Shown: one piece after another, positions 27,169 through 38,201 of the stretch
How positions within the stretch are numbered: position 1 is the first letter of the stretch
Layout: every line of letters starts with the position of its first letter
From: Candidatus Thiodictyon syntrophicum
Lineage (GTDB): Bacteria > Pseudomonadota > Gammaproteobacteria > Chromatiales > Chromatiaceae
Assembly (NCBI RefSeq): GCF_002813775.1
Contig: NZ_CP020370.1
Location: 3,497,501-3,561,500, forward strand
DNA: 64,000 nucleotides
Direction of reading: 5' to 3'
Made by a program: the position numbers and the translations under genes
Notes under the pieces: model-generated
Told to the model about the DNA's origin: nothing
What the model saw: the letters and a program-made list of their open reading frames with translations, nothing else
Database searches by the model: none

Positions 27169-28391
27169 GCCGACACCTCATCCAGCACGGGGAAAAGCTG
27201 CTGCATCAAGCCTTTCTTTTGGGTTCTTAGGACGGCGAGTTGCTGGGTTTGGGCGGTAATGAGGTTATCAAGGGAAGTGACGCAATCGGCGATGCGCTGT
27301 TGTTCCTCTCTTTTCTGAGGAACGTAAAGTAAACATTCCAGAACACTCCCTTTGCTAAGGTGCGTCTGACTGAGGCCGTCATCAAATGCTAAAAGATGGG
27401 GATTACGGTTGAGTATGTAGAAGAGAAACTTTGCATCGACTCTATCTGCTTTGAGTCTGCAAACCCGCTGATTTACCCCATATCTCTCATTAACTTCAAC
27501 AAAGTAGCATTTCGCCAGAGCTTTGCCTTTCGGCAGGTCACTCAGGACCATTAAAACATCCCCAGCTTCCGCAATAAGATATTCAGCATTTGTATATTTC
27601 CGTACAGAACCATCGGTGGAAATGAATCGCGAATTCACGACAATATATTTTCCGTTATCCGTGATGTCCTGTTCGTAAGCTTTGCCGTTTTCGTAACTGG
27701 AGAGTTTTCCTAAAGGTTCCTCCACCCACTCCCCCGCATCCCGAAACTCGGGGAAGCGCAGTTTGGGCAGGGTTTCGCCTTCGGCGGGGAAAAGCTGCTG
27801 CATCAGCCCTTTTTTATGGGTCTTGAGCGTGTCGAGCTTTTGCGACTCCAGGGCGATCAGTTCATCAAGGGAAGCAAGGCAGTCGGCAATTTTATGTTGT
27901 TCAGCGGAATTTGGGATGGCAATTGGTATATCAGCCAAGTCTGACGAGTTGATTGCGGGGTAGTTTGAACCCGTGCACTTTGCAATGACGCGCTCGACAA
28001 AATCGTCAGTGTGAACTATTTGAAACAGAAAATCCGCTGATTCATTTGCTCTAAGTTGCGCATAGCCGGTCGATGCGACGTAGTAAACGTCCCCGTCGAT
28101 TTTGAAGTGAAAATTATTGCGTTGGTATGGACGAACAATCTGAAAAATCACGTCACCATGACGCAATAACCTTTGCGCTCTACTCGGCGCCTCGTCTCGA
28201 TTGATGATCTTGCGCGCCTTTAGCTCCCCAGCTTCGACTGACTCCAAATCGATATACGCAAATTTCTCCGGGAGCTCAGAGTTCAATGGATTTACGTCGC
28301 AACCATCATTCAGCTTCATCGCAATCCACTCGCCCGCCTCCCGAAACTCAGGAAAGCGCAGCTTGGGCGCCAACTTCTGCTTTTCCCTCAT
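27165..28391 (-). CDS. hsdS: Type I restriction specificity subunit HsdS
   Basis: 408 residues with the two-repeat architecture. Each half opens with PKLRFPEFR.AGEW, followed by a variable target-recognition domain and closed by a conserved helix ending THKKGLMQQLFP or TQKKGLMQQLFP (near residues 200 and 400). These spacer helices hold two HsdM subunits, and the recognition domains read the two halves of a split DNA target. Start and stop overlap the neighbouring genes by four bases. Codon use is AT-richer than in flanking genes, a sign of transfer. It looks intact, while its hsdM partner is not. Confidence 0.9.
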   Translation of the reverse strand: MREKQKLAPKLRFPEFREAGEWIAMKLNDGCDVNPLNSELPEKFAYIDLESVEAGELKARKIINRDEAPSRAQRLLRHGDVIFQIVRPYQRNNFHFKIDGDVYYVASTGYAQLRANESADFLFQIVHTDDFVERVIAKCTGSNYPAINSSDLADIPIAIPNSAEQHKIADCLASLDELIALESQKLDTLKTHKKGLMQQLFPAEGETLPKLRFPEFRDAGEWVEEPLGKLSSYENGKAYEQDITDNGKYIVVNSRFISTDGSVRKYTNAEYLIAEAGDVLMVLSDLPKGKALAKCYFVEVNERYGVNQRVCRLKADRVDAKFLFYILNRNPHLLAFDDGLSQTHLSKGSVLECLLYVPQKREEQQRIADCVTSLDNLITAQTQQLAVLRTQKKGLMQQLFPVLDEVSA

Positions 28392-29872
28392 TTCAACAAG
28401 CTCCTTCCCTTGTCAGTCAGCCGGTATTGCTGCAAGCGGCTGTTGGGTTTATCGGGGATAGTTGGCTCAATCCATCCTTGCTCCAAGGCGGGCAGCAAGT
28501 AGGCTTTGCGGAAGTGCTCGCGATCGGCAAGACCCAGCAGGGCTTGCAGCTCTTGCCGTGCGTGCTCCCCTGACATGGCGCGCAGCAGTTGCCTAACTTG
28601 CGGGGTAACTTGCGGGATGACTTGCGGGGTGACTTGCGGGGTGACTTGCCCTGTGACTGGCGCCTCGACTTGCCCTGTGACCGGATCGGTGACACCTTCC
28701 CACTGCGGCGCTGGCCGCCACACCTGGGCGGTAAACTGATTGCCGCGAACGTCGTCGATAAATTCAATCTGCGGCCATTCCTCCAGCGCACGCGGTATGC
28801 CGCTGCCAAGCCCACGGTAGGGCAGCACCTTGAAAGCGTGCTCGGTCAACGTGGGGTTGCGTCGGTTGGTCTTGCCCTGCCGCACATCCTCGACGCTCAG
28901 GCTGTCCGGCAGATGGCCGGGGCTGATGATCTCGATGCGGTCGGTAAAAATCAGGATGCGAATGGAGGCGCTGGTGAAGTAATCGCGGTGTATCAGGGCG
29001 TTGACCAGCAACTCCTGCAAGACCACTTCGGGCACTTCCAGCACGCCGAGCGAGTTGAACCCCTGGTCGCCCTGCACCCGGTGCAGGTTGCGCTTGAGAA
29101 AGGCCAGCGCTTCGGTGTATTGGCTGGGCAGGGGGCCGCTGATGTCCTGACTGTCCAGATAGCGGCTGTCGGCAATGCTGGTGCCGGGAAAGGCCACGGC
29201 CTTGATCGAAAACGCGGGCCGCCAGCGCTGCGGGTTACGGCCAAAGAGCATGAGACCGGCAAGATTAAGTTCGCGCCCGTCACCTAGCCCCAGGTTTTGC
29301 AAAATCGCGTCCAAAGGACGCTCGGCATAGGGACTGTCGGCGCCGTAACGCTGCTCGAAGTAGCGGCGAAATGCGGCTTCATCCAGATCGTCGCTGGTGG
29401 TATCGGCAACCGGAACGACATCGGCATAGACCAGCCCCGCGCGCTGGAACATGCGCTGCATTTCTTCGCGGGCCGTGACATGGCGCTTGTCGGCTCCCTG
29501 CTTGACCCAGATGCGACCCTGATGATCCAGATAGGGTTTGGAGAGTCCATCCGGAATGCTGACCACGATCACCAACCCATGTTGGGTATGAACATTTTCG
29601 GTGAGCGGATGCACTGGCGGGCGCAGATGCTGGGAGGCGGCGTTGCTCAGCAGTTGGTTGATGCGGCGCACTTCGATGGCATTGAGCCCGGCGATCGAGC
29701 CATCGTCATTGACGCCAATCAAGAGGGTGCCGCCGCCGCTGTTGGAAAAGGCCACCAATTCGGCGGCCAAGGCATCCGGGTGGTTGACGGTGCGCTTGAA
29801 TTGGTGGCGGCTGTCTTCGCCCAGGGCAATTTGCTGCAAAAGCTCCGATTCCGTCATGCCTTTATTGCTCAT
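28388..29872 (-). CDS. AlbA_2 (Schlafen-type) domain protein with C-terminal helix-turn-helix
   Basis: 494 residues. The AlbA_2 nucleic-acid-binding domain has EDSRHQFKRTV and ELVAFSNSGGGTLLIGVNDD; the middle is GHKL/ATP-binding-like (VLQELLVNALIHRDYFTSAS, RIEIISPGHLPD, GLGSGIPRAL). A tail of near-identical TPQV and TGQV repeats (about residues 400-425) leads to a winged-helix-like end. Such proteins are often annotated as transcriptional regulators or RecG-like and frequently sit inside type I restriction operons, where a regulatory or defence role is suspected. Overlaps hsdS by four bases and hsdR by 11. Confidence 0.85.
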   Translation of the reverse strand: MSNKGMTESELLQQIALGEDSRHQFKRTVNHPDALAAELVAFSNSGGGTLLIGVNDDGSIAGLNAIEVRRINQLLSNAASQHLRPPVHPLTENVHTQHGLVIVVSIPDGLSKPYLDHQGRIWVKQGADKRHVTAREEMQRMFQRAGLVYADVVPVADTTSDDLDEAAFRRYFEQRYGADSPYAERPLDAILQNLGLGDGRELNLAGLMLFGRNPQRWRPAFSIKAVAFPGTSIADSRYLDSQDISGPLPSQYTEALAFLKRNLHRVQGDQGFNSLGVLEVPEVVLQELLVNALIHRDYFTSASIRILIFTDRIEIISPGHLPDSLSVEDVRQGKTNRRNPTLTEHAFKVLPYRGLGSGIPRALEEWPQIEFIDDVRGNQFTAQVWRPAPQWEGVTDPVTGQVEAPVTGQVTPQVTPQVIPQVTPQVRQLLRAMSGEHARQELQALLGLADREHFRKAYLLPALEQGWIEPTIPDKPNSRLQQYRLTDKGRSLLK

Positions 29873-32840
29873 ACGCCCCCAGCCCCGAAATCTCCCGCCC
29901 CTGGGCGAGTTTGTGCAGCAGCGGAATCAGGTCTTCCATCAGCGCCAGTTCCGCCTTGGTACGCGCCTTCCAGCCCAGTTGCAGCGGGGCCAACAGGTCA
30001 TTGAGCAGCTCGCCGTCGAAGATCATGCGGCGCAGGATGGCGTCCACAAAGCCCTGCAGGGCGGCGGCGGACAGGCCGTGCCTCTTGGCCAGGTCAGCGA
30101 TGGCCTGGGCGGTCTTGGCGACCTTGTATTGGGCGTATTGCTCACGCACACCTTCGACGGTGTGGGGCTTGCCGGTGTCGAGGCTATCGATGTAGTCGGT
30201 GAGGGCGTCCCGATCATCGATGAGTTTGGCATCGGAGTGAATCAGGCCTATCAACTCGGCACGGCTCATCCTCTGCTTGCCCGGCGCCTGGCCGGCGTAG
30301 CGGGTAATCAGCGCCATGATGTAGTCGTAGTCGATGAGGCTCGATGCGAACAGCACGAACTCGAAATCGAGCTGTTGGACTGCGGGATCGATCTTCTCGC
30401 CGCCCTTGTCCTGTTTCGCCTTCAGGCGCTGGGCGGTGTCCAGATAGACGCCCTTGAAGCCCAGCAACTGGTCCTTGGGCAGGATCTGTTCGATGGCTTG
30501 GCGGTTGTCGTCGGTGAGGTCGGTGTATTGGTCGAGCTGGGTCTTGAGGCGTTGTACCTCCTTGAACAGGTTGATGAACTGGCCGCGCGCGGCGTCGCCC
30601 TTGAGGTTGGGCACCGCGTCGGGGGTGTTGGCCAGGCCTTGCGACTGCATGAAGTCGCTTAAGTTTTGGACGGCGGCTTGCAGCTTGTCGATGACCACTG
30701 GGGCCTTGTCCACCAGCCAGATTTCGCGGGCCTGCTTGCCGGTCTGGCCGGAGAAGAGGCCGATGGCGGTGTCCACGGCGTCTTGTTGCTGGCGAAAGTC
30801 GAGGATGTTGCCGTAGGGCTTGGTGTCGTTGAGCACGTGGTTGGTGCGCGAAAACGCCTGGATCAGGCCGTGGTGTTTGAGGTTCTTATCGACGTAGAGG
30901 GTGTTCAGATACTTGGAATCGAAGCCGGTGAGCAGCATGTCCACCACCAGGGTGATGTCGATCTTCTGCGCGTGGGGGACGTCGGCATTGGGGTATTGCT
31001 GGTCCTTGATGCGCTTTTGGATGTCCTGATAGTAGAGATCGAACTCGCCGATGCTATGATTGCTGCCGTACTGGGCGTTGTAGTCGGCGATGATAAACTT
31101 GAGGGCCTCCTTCTTCTTGTCGGGTTCCTGTTGATTGTCGGCCTTTTCCTGCGGCAGGTCCTCCTGAATCTGCTGCACGTCCTTGTTGCCCTCGGCTGGC
31201 GGGGAGAAGACGCAGGCGATGTTGAGCGGCTGGAAGTCGGCGTCCGCTGCCTGTTGCTCGCTCAGCTTTTGGGCCTGAACGGCTTTGAACAGCGCGTGGT
31301 ATTCGATGGCGTCGTTGATGGAGGCGGTGGCCAGCAGGGCATTGAACTTGCGCCCGTTGGTCGCGGCCTCGTGTTTGGCCAGAATCGCCTCGATGATGGC
31401 CCTTTTCGCCAGCGCCTCACCCGGCTTGGGCTGCTTCTGGCCATCGGCCTTGTAGTAGTCCACATGGAAGCGCAGCACGTTGCGGTCTTCGATGGCGTGG
31501 GTGATGGTGTAGGCGTGCAATTGCTGCTGGAAGATGTCGGCCGTGGTGCGGTAGGACGCCTGTTGGCCTTGGATCTGCTGGTAGCCGGCGTTCTGCTCGA
31601 AGATGGGCGTGCCGGTGAAGCCGAATAGTTGCGCCTTGGGGAAGAACTCCTTGATGGCCTGGTGGTTCTCACCGAATTGCGAGCGGTGGCATTCGTCGAA
31701 GATGAAGACCATGCGTTGGCGGCGCAGCGGTTCAAGACGTTCTTTGTAGTTACGTTTGTTCGTTCCATCCAGCGCCAGGCCGAGCTTCTGGATGGTGGTG
31801 ACGATGACCTTGTCGGCGTAGTCGTCGGAGAGCAGCCGGCGCACCAGGGTTTCGGTGTTGGTGTTCTCCTCGACGCAGCCTTCCTGGAACTTGTTGAATT
31901 CCTCCCGCGTCTGCCGGTCCAGGTCTTTTCGATCCACCACGAACAGGCACTTGTCGATATCCGGATTGTCCTTGAGCAGGGTGGCTGCCTTGAATGAGGT
32001 GAGCGTCTTGCCGCTGCCGGTGGTATGCCAGACGTAGCCGTTGCCGCAGTGCTGGTGGATGGAATCGACGATCGCCTTGACGGCGTAGATTTGATAGGGC
32101 TGCATCATCAGGAGCTTCTGCTCGCCGGCGACCAGCACCATGTAACGGCTGATCATCTCGGCAAGCTGGCACTTGGCGAGGAAGGCGTCGGCGAAGCTGT
32201 CCAGATGGGTGATCTTGGTGTTGTCGACGTCCGCGAACTGGTACAGCGGCAGGAAGCGCTCGTCGGCGTTGAAGCTGAAGTGGCGGCTGTTGTTGTTGGC
32301 GAAGTACCAGGTGTCGCTGCGGTTGCTGACGATGAAGATCTGCAGGAAACAGAGCAGCGTCCTGGTGTAGCCGTTGCCGGGGTCGTTCTTGTAATCGACG
32401 ATCTGCTGCATGGCCCGGCGTGGGCTTAGGCCCAAGGTCTTCAGCTCGATCTGGACGGCTGGGATGCCGTTGATGACCAGGATCGTGTCGTAACGGTGAT
32501 GGCTGTAATCAGTGCTGATCCGCAACTGATTGACCACCTCGAAACTGTTCTTGCACCAGTCGTTGAGGTTGACCAGGGTGTAGTAGAGCGGGGTGCCGTC
32601 ATCGCGTTCGAAGCTGTTACGGCTGCGCAGGTGGCGGGCGGCGGCGAAGACGTCGGAGGTAATAATCGAGTCCAGCAGGCGGTGGAACTCGCCGTCGGTC
32701 AGATGGACGCGGTTCAGGGTCTCGAACTTCTCGCGGAAGTTCTGCTCCAGTGCGGCACGGTCGCGGATGTCGGGGCGGTAGCTGTATTTCAGATCGCCCA
32801 GTTTCTCGATCAGGGCCTGCTCGATTTCTTTTTCTGTCAT
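29862..32840 (-). CDS. hsdR: Type I restriction endonuclease subunit HsdR
   Basis: 992 residues, full length. The N-terminal nuclease core has YDTILVINGIPAVQIELKT with the acidic-E-x-K pattern. The SF2 translocase follows with Walker A HTTGSGKTLTSF, DECHRSQFGE (motif II), GFTGTPIF (motif III) and later DMLLTGFDSKYLNTLYVD and ALIQAFSRTNHVLND-like motifs V-VI. HsdR only cuts when bound to an HsdM2-HsdS complex after ATP-driven translocation. First gene of the operon. With hsdM truncated the complex may not form, unless another HsdM is supplied from elsewhere. Confidence 0.92.
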   Translation of the reverse strand: MTEKEIEQALIEKLGDLKYSYRPDIRDRAALEQNFREKFETLNRVHLTDGEFHRLLDSIITSDVFAAARHLRSRNSFERDDGTPLYYTLVNLNDWCKNSFEVVNQLRISTDYSHHRYDTILVINGIPAVQIELKTLGLSPRRAMQQIVDYKNDPGNGYTRTLLCFLQIFIVSNRSDTWYFANNNSRHFSFNADERFLPLYQFADVDNTKITHLDSFADAFLAKCQLAEMISRYMVLVAGEQKLLMMQPYQIYAVKAIVDSIHQHCGNGYVWHTTGSGKTLTSFKAATLLKDNPDIDKCLFVVDRKDLDRQTREEFNKFQEGCVEENTNTETLVRRLLSDDYADKVIVTTIQKLGLALDGTNKRNYKERLEPLRRQRMVFIFDECHRSQFGENHQAIKEFFPKAQLFGFTGTPIFEQNAGYQQIQGQQASYRTTADIFQQQLHAYTITHAIEDRNVLRFHVDYYKADGQKQPKPGEALAKRAIIEAILAKHEAATNGRKFNALLATASINDAIEYHALFKAVQAQKLSEQQAADADFQPLNIACVFSPPAEGNKDVQQIQEDLPQEKADNQQEPDKKKEALKFIIADYNAQYGSNHSIGEFDLYYQDIQKRIKDQQYPNADVPHAQKIDITLVVDMLLTGFDSKYLNTLYVDKNLKHHGLIQAFSRTNHVLNDTKPYGNILDFRQQQDAVDTAIGLFSGQTGKQAREIWLVDKAPVVIDKLQAAVQNLSDFMQSQGLANTPDAVPNLKGDAARGQFINLFKEVQRLKTQLDQYTDLTDDNRQAIEQILPKDQLLGFKGVYLDTAQRLKAKQDKGGEKIDPAVQQLDFEFVLFASSLIDYDYIMALITRYAGQAPGKQRMSRAELIGLIHSDAKLIDDRDALTDYIDSLDTGKPHTVEGVREQYAQYKVAKTAQAIADLAKRHGLSAAALQGFVDAILRRMIFDGELLNDLLAPLQLGWKARTKAELALMEDLIPLLHKLAQGREISGLGAYEQ

Positions 32841-32878
32841 CGATGATGCTCGTGCGATTCTGAACTAAGGCTAACTCA

Positions 32879-33453
32879 TCAATGCGGCTCGCCGAAGATA
32901 TCGTCGAGCCTGTCGGCGGTCAGGACGCGCCCGCACCAATGCGACAGGGTCTCGATGTCGGCGGATTCCATCCGCGCGCGCAGTGCCGCGGAAGGTGGGC
33001 CGAGTTTGGCGGAAAGAAGTTGAGCGAGGATCTCGATCGAGGCTTGCCGACGGCCTTCCTCCCGTCCCTCCTCTCGCCCTTCCTCTCGCCCCTCGCCGAA
33101 GACCTCCTGATAAAAGCGGGTCTTCGTAAGCTCTGTTTCGGGCAGGTGCAACATAACTCTAACCTCCTCGCGGGTGAGGGCCGGAAATTTGTAGACCAAG
33201 ATGGTCTCGACCAGGTCCAGGATCTCCAGCCGGTCCTCGGCCGGATCGGGATTGCACACCAGGTCGCGCGCCTCGGCAGGTGTCGCCGCAGGCTCCATGA
33301 CGATCAGGCGCAACAGCCTCAGATCGAGGCTTAGTCCCTTCAAATGCCTTCATCCGGTAGTCCGCGGTCTCGGGCTCTCCGACCCCGGCGAGCGCGAGCG
33401 CGAGCCGCGGGCGCTCTTGGAAGAGCCGATACATCAGGGTATCGGTCTGCATG
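32879..33453 (-). pseudogene. Rpn/DUF2887-type nuclease-transposase pseudogene, internal deletion
   Basis: Start MQTDTLMYRLFQERPRLALA is the normal family N-terminus up to about YRMKAF. A frame change near 33340 then leads straight into LKGLSLDLRLLRLIVMEPAA, normally found some 140 residues later, and on to EEGREEGREEGR and a helical end. The central PD-(D/E)XK core is therefore missing. Intact members are about 270-300 residues and promote recombination or relate to transposases. Sits upstream of hsdR as part of the decayed island. Confidence 0.7.
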
Positions 33454-33916
33454 GATTGGACTCCCGGAGCCGGGGCGACGGCTCCAGTGTAGCGAGGAAA
33501 CCTGAGGAGTTCCGGAGACAGTTCTGGCGATGCTCGAACAGTAGCGGTCGTGGAGGGTAGCCGAGCTCGTCCATGACTGGGCAGGCTAATGCGTCTGCGT
33601 TCGTGGGGCAAGTGCCTCAGGCATCGGCTGCGCGATGCCCGCAGCGTACCGGTGGCCAGTCGCCGCGGCCCGACGCCCTCCGAACCCATGGCCGTATTTG
33701 CCGATAATGTATATTATGTAAAGTCATGCCAGGCGGGACACCTGGTGCACTGGGATTCTTGTTCGTTCGGACACTTTGCACTATCCGAACTGGCCTTCTG
33801 GGGTCAGTCACTCCAAGGGACCCGGCGACGCGCCGCGGACGGCCGCAGTTGCGGACACCAGGTCGCGGACACTGTCCGGTTGGGCTAAGCTACCTGACCG
33901 ACCACCGACCACCGAT
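33454..33916. other. Gene-free stretch upstream of the MITE-like element
   Basis: No ORF here has convincing codon use or similarity. An AT-rich patch at about 33700-33725 (GATAATGTATATTATGTAAA) stands out from the GC-rich surroundings and could hold a promoter, but no gene start is obvious beside it. Confidence 0.3.
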
Positions 33917-34107
33917 GCGGGTCTTGATGATAATTCCGGCCATCGGGAGCGCCGCACCCCAGTGCGGCGCGGCGTATCCGCAGAACGCAACGCTGCGGTC
34001 GCTCGCGAGGCCGCGCCGCACTGGGGTGCGGCGCTCCCATCGTCCGAGCGGGCTTAAGCGCGTGCGCTCGCCGGTGCGGCTTGGCCGGAGTTATGATCAA
34101 GGCCCGC
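33917..34107. mobile_element. MITE-like element, 191 bp
   Basis: Terminal arms 33917-33942 and 34082-34107 are 26-base inverse copies with three mismatches: GCGGG(T/C)CTTGAT(G/C)ATAA(T/C)TCCGGCCA. Inside are further inverse arms GGGAGCGCCGCACCCCAGTG and its complement (about 33945-33973 and 34012-34039). It has no ORF. The outer arm also appears singly at 7719 and the inner arm at 16149, so the family is dispersed. No clear target duplication was seen. Non-autonomous mobile element is the best reading; a large REP cluster is the alternative. Confidence 0.6.
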
Positions 34108-34143
34108 CAAGTCAACCAAGTCCATTCGCGAACGCTGTTGCGC

Positions 34144-34250
34144 CGTTGTCGTGGTCGTGGTCGTAATCGAGGTTATCGTAGTGCCCCGGATTCTCTCGCA
34201 CCCCGGATTGCATCGCTTTTTCGATTACGACAACGACAACGACAACGATT
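34144..34250. repeat. Hexamer inverted-repeat element, copy 2
   Basis: GTTGTCGTGGTCGTGGTCGT on the left pairs with ACGACAACGACAACGACAAC on the right around a centre that matches copy 3 (GAGGTTATCGTAGTGCCCCG). It ends about 30 bases before the large sensor kinase start, so its hairpin could affect that gene's expression. Confidence 0.75.
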
Positions 34251-34280
34251 AGGTTTTTGAGCGACCCCGGGAAACAGGAC

Positions 34281-37200
34281 ATGGCAAAGGCGGACACCAT
34301 GAGGCTCACCGGTCGGCGGGACCCCTGGCGGGCACACCGGCCCGCGGCCGCGGCCTTGGTCCTGGGCCTGCTGGTCAGCATCACGGCCTGGTGGCTGGTC
34401 CGCGGCTGGGAGGCCCGGCAGCGGGCGCCGCAGGTCAGTGAGCAGGTCGCGGTGAGCGCGCACGCGCTGGCGAAGACGCTTGCGCACCTGGTGGACGATG
34501 TGCAGGTGCTGGCCCAGTTCTGTGACGCCGCGGACGCGGTGAGCGCGGACGCCTTCGCCCGTTTCACCCATCCGTTTCTGGCACGGCATCCGGGCCTGCA
34601 GGCACTGGAATGGGTGCCGCGGGTGCAGGAGCGCGAGCGCGACGCCTTCGAGGCCCAGGTGCGGGCCGAGGGGCTCGCGGGGTTCAGGATACTGGAACGG
34701 GTCGGCGGGGAACCGCGGCCGGCGGGCGCGCGCCCCGAGTGGTTCCCGGTGTTGCGGGTCGCACCCCTGCCCGGCAATGCCGCGGCGCTGGGACTCGACC
34801 AGGGCGCGGACCCGCTGCGGCGGCCGGCCTTAGAGCAGGCGCGTGACACCGGGCAGCCGGCGGCCAGCGCGCCCTTGATCCTGGCGCGGGAGACCGCCGG
34901 TCAGCACAGCCTGCTCGTCTATGTGCCCCAGGGTCCGGCGCGCGTCCCGGGCGAGACCCCACAGGCCCGGCGGGACCGGGTGCGCGGCTTTGCCGTAGGC
35001 GTGCTGCGCCTGGGCGACCTCATGGGCGGGGTGATCGCCCAACTGCCGCCGAACACCGTCGATCTGGTCCTGTTGGACCCGCACACCCCCGGCGTCGCCG
35101 GGGTGCTGGAGACCCATCCCGCCCGCGCGCGGCCGGCCGGGGCGCCCACCCTGGACCCGGCGGCCGTCATCCGCGACCCCCTGGGCCAGGAGGTCCCGAT
35201 CAGCGTCGCCGGACGCACCCTGGTGCTGCGCGGCGCTCCCGCGCCCGGGACCACACCCACTCCCCTGCTGTCACTCACCCTGCTGGGCGGCGGACTGATC
35301 ATCAGTCTCGGCCTGGCCTGGCTCGTCGGCTACCGGCGGACGGCGCAGACCCGGTTGCGCAAGAGCGAGAAGCGGCTGCGCTTGGCCCTGGAGGCCGGCC
35401 ATCTGGGCATCTATGACTGGGATACCACGGACAACCGTATCGTCTGGACCCGCGAACACGAGCGCCTCTGGGGCTTCGCGCCCGGCGAATTCGACGGCAC
35501 CTATGCGTCCTTTCAAAGCCGCGTCCATCCGGACGATCTGGCGCAGATCGATGCCGGGCTGGCGCGTGCCATGGCACGACGTGACCCTTATGCCGCTGAA
35601 TTTCGGGTGGTCTGGCCCGACGGCAGCGTCCATTGGGTGGCCGGCCGCGGTGAGTTCATCTTCGACGCAACGGATCGCCAGGCGCGTATGTACGGTACCG
35701 TTACTGAAATCACCGAACGCAAACGGACCGAGGCCGCACTGCGGGAGAGCGAGGCCCGCCTGCGCCTGGTGATCGAACACGCCCCGGCAGCACTGGCCGT
35801 GTTCGACCGGGAGCTGCGCTATATCGCCGCCAGCCGCCGTTGGCTCGCGGACTACGGACTGAGCGGGCGCGAGCTGACCGGCCTGTCCCACTATGCCGTC
35901 TTCCCCGAGATCACGGATGCCTTGAAGGCTGTCCACCGCCGCGCACTGGCCGGCGAGTCGGTGCGCGCGGAGGAGGACCGCTTCGAGCGCGCGGACGGTT
36001 CGGTACAGTGGTTGCGCTGGGAGGTCTGTCCGTGGCACGACGACCAGGACCAGGTGGGCGGCATCGGCATCTTTTCCGAGGACATCACCGCCTACAAAGA
36101 GGCGGAACTCGCCCTGCGCGCCCAGCACGCCCGGCTCGAGGCCGTTTTTGCGGCCATCCCCGATGTCGTCATCGAATACGACGCGCAGTTGCGGCTGGTG
36201 CGCTGTAACGCCGCCGCGCTGCGGATTCTCGGGCAGACGAGCACGGACTTCACCCGGGATCAGGCGAGCAGCGGGTTGAACTTCAGGCCCCTGGAAGGGG
36301 GCGCGCTGCCGACTGAACGCCTGCCGACCAGCCGGGCCCTGCGGGGTGAGCTGGTCACCGGTGAGCTCTTCGTGATGACGACGGCCGCGGGTGAGGAGCG
36401 CGTGGTCTCGGCCTATGCCGTCCCCCTCTGCCACGGCGAGCGGATCGATGGGGTGCTCGCCCTCTCGCACGACATGACGGAACGCTACCGGGCGGAGCGG
36501 GCACTGCGCCGCTATCGGCAGATCGTCGAGACCTCCAGCGAAATGCTGATCTTTCTGGACCGCGAACTGTGCCTGCAGGTGGTCAATCCGGCCTATGCCG
36601 CCTTCTACGGTAAGACCCCCGAGGAACTGCAAGGCCGGCGTGTTCAGGATGTGGTAGGTCCGGCAGTCTGGTCGCGGATCGCCGCGCACCTGCATGCGAG
36701 TCTGGCGGGTGAGATACAGCGCTTGACGCTTGACGGGACCAATCCGCAGGGCCGGCGGTGGTGGCTCGCGGCCGAGCAGCGGCCATTCCACGAGGGCGGC
36801 GCCGTGCAGGGCATCGTGGTGAGTCTCCATGACCTCACCGGCATTCGCGAGGCGCAGGCGGCCCTGGAGGCCGAGCGGGCGCTCCTGGAGGAGCGGGTCA
36901 TGGCACGGACCGCCGATCTGCACGCCTCGCAGGCGAAGCTGCGCACCATCTACGACCTGGTGCCGGTCGGCATCTCCATCACTGACCCCGCGGGCCGCCT
37001 GATCGACTGCAACCGGGCCTCCGAAAGCCTCCTGGGCCTGACGCGGGACGCGCAACTGCAGCGGACCTATGACGACCCGCAATGGCCGCTGGTGCGCCCG
37101 GACGGGACACCCATGCCGCCGGACGAATTCGCCAGCGTGCGCGCCATGCGCGAAGGCCAGCCGGTGCAGGAGGTGGAAATGGGCGTGGTGCGCCCCGACG

Positions 37201-38201
37201 GGACCACCTGGCTCTCGGTCAGTGCCATGCCGGCGCGGCACCCCGATTACGGTGTGGTCATCGCCTTTGTGGACATCACCGAGCGCCGACGGGCCGCGCA
37301 GGCCTTACAGACCCTCACCGACCGGCTGCAACTGGCCACCGAGGCCGGCGGTATCGGGGTCTGGGAGTGGGACTTGGCCGACAGCCGGCTCACCTGGGAC
37401 GAACGGATGTATCGCCTGTATGGGCAGCCGCCACGCGCCGGCGCCCTCTCTTACGCGGATTGGACCGCGGCGATCGCTCCTGCGGACCTGCCCAGGATTC
37501 AGGCGGTCCTCGCAGCGATCATGACCGGGCATGAAACGACTTTTCGCGACAGCTTCCAGGTACTCTGGCCGGGCGGCTCACTGCACTATATCGCCTCTTC
37601 CGGCAGGGTTATCCGGGATGCCGCCGGGGCGGCCCAGCGCCTGATCGGGGTCAATTGGGACATCACGGCCGAACGTCAGGCGCACTTGGCCCTGGAGGCC
37701 AGCGAGGCCCGCGCCCGGGCGGTGATCGACGCCTCGCCGGTACCCCTGGTGCTCGCACATGAAACCGGCACCGTGACCTATATCAATGCCGCCTTTACCG
37801 AGGCCTTCGGCTACACCCTGGCCGATATCCCCACCTGGACGGACTTGGGACTGAAGGCCGCACCGGACCCCGCGTATCGGCAATGGGTGCTGGAGACCCG
37901 CCGGGAACGCCTGGACCAGGCCAGACGCGACGGTGGACTGTTCGAGCCCATGGAGGTCAACATCTGCTGCAAGGACGGCACGACTCGCACCGTCATGGCA
38001 CGCGCTACGCCCCTGGCGGGGGATGAGTGCCTCAACACCGTCTACGACATCACCGACCTCAAGCAGGCGCGGGAACAGGCAGAACAGGCGGCACGCAGCA
38101 AGGCCGAGTTTCTCGCCCACATGAGCCACGAGATCCGCACGCCGATGAACGGGATCATCGGTCTGTCCGAACTGGCGCTGCGGCTAGGATGTTCAATCTG
38201 A
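34281..38201 (+). pseudogene. CHASE-PAS hybrid histidine kinase, 5' part, split by an insertion sequence
   Basis: Start ATG at 34281 ([11 protein letters not shown]) with GGGA upstream is chosen over a TTG at 34257. Domains: a membrane helix near 25-45, a CHASE-type periplasmic sensor (about 50-310), a second helix near 335-355 and seven PAS domains (for example [40 protein letters not shown]). The start of the DHp domain carries phospho-acceptor H1283 in [14 protein letters not shown]. The frame breaks 19 residues after this His, at LSELALR, where the insertion sequence enters and adds LGCSI and a stop. The rest continues at 40153. The truncated product keeps the sensor but has no ATPase domain, so it cannot phosphorylate. 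Confidence 0.88.
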
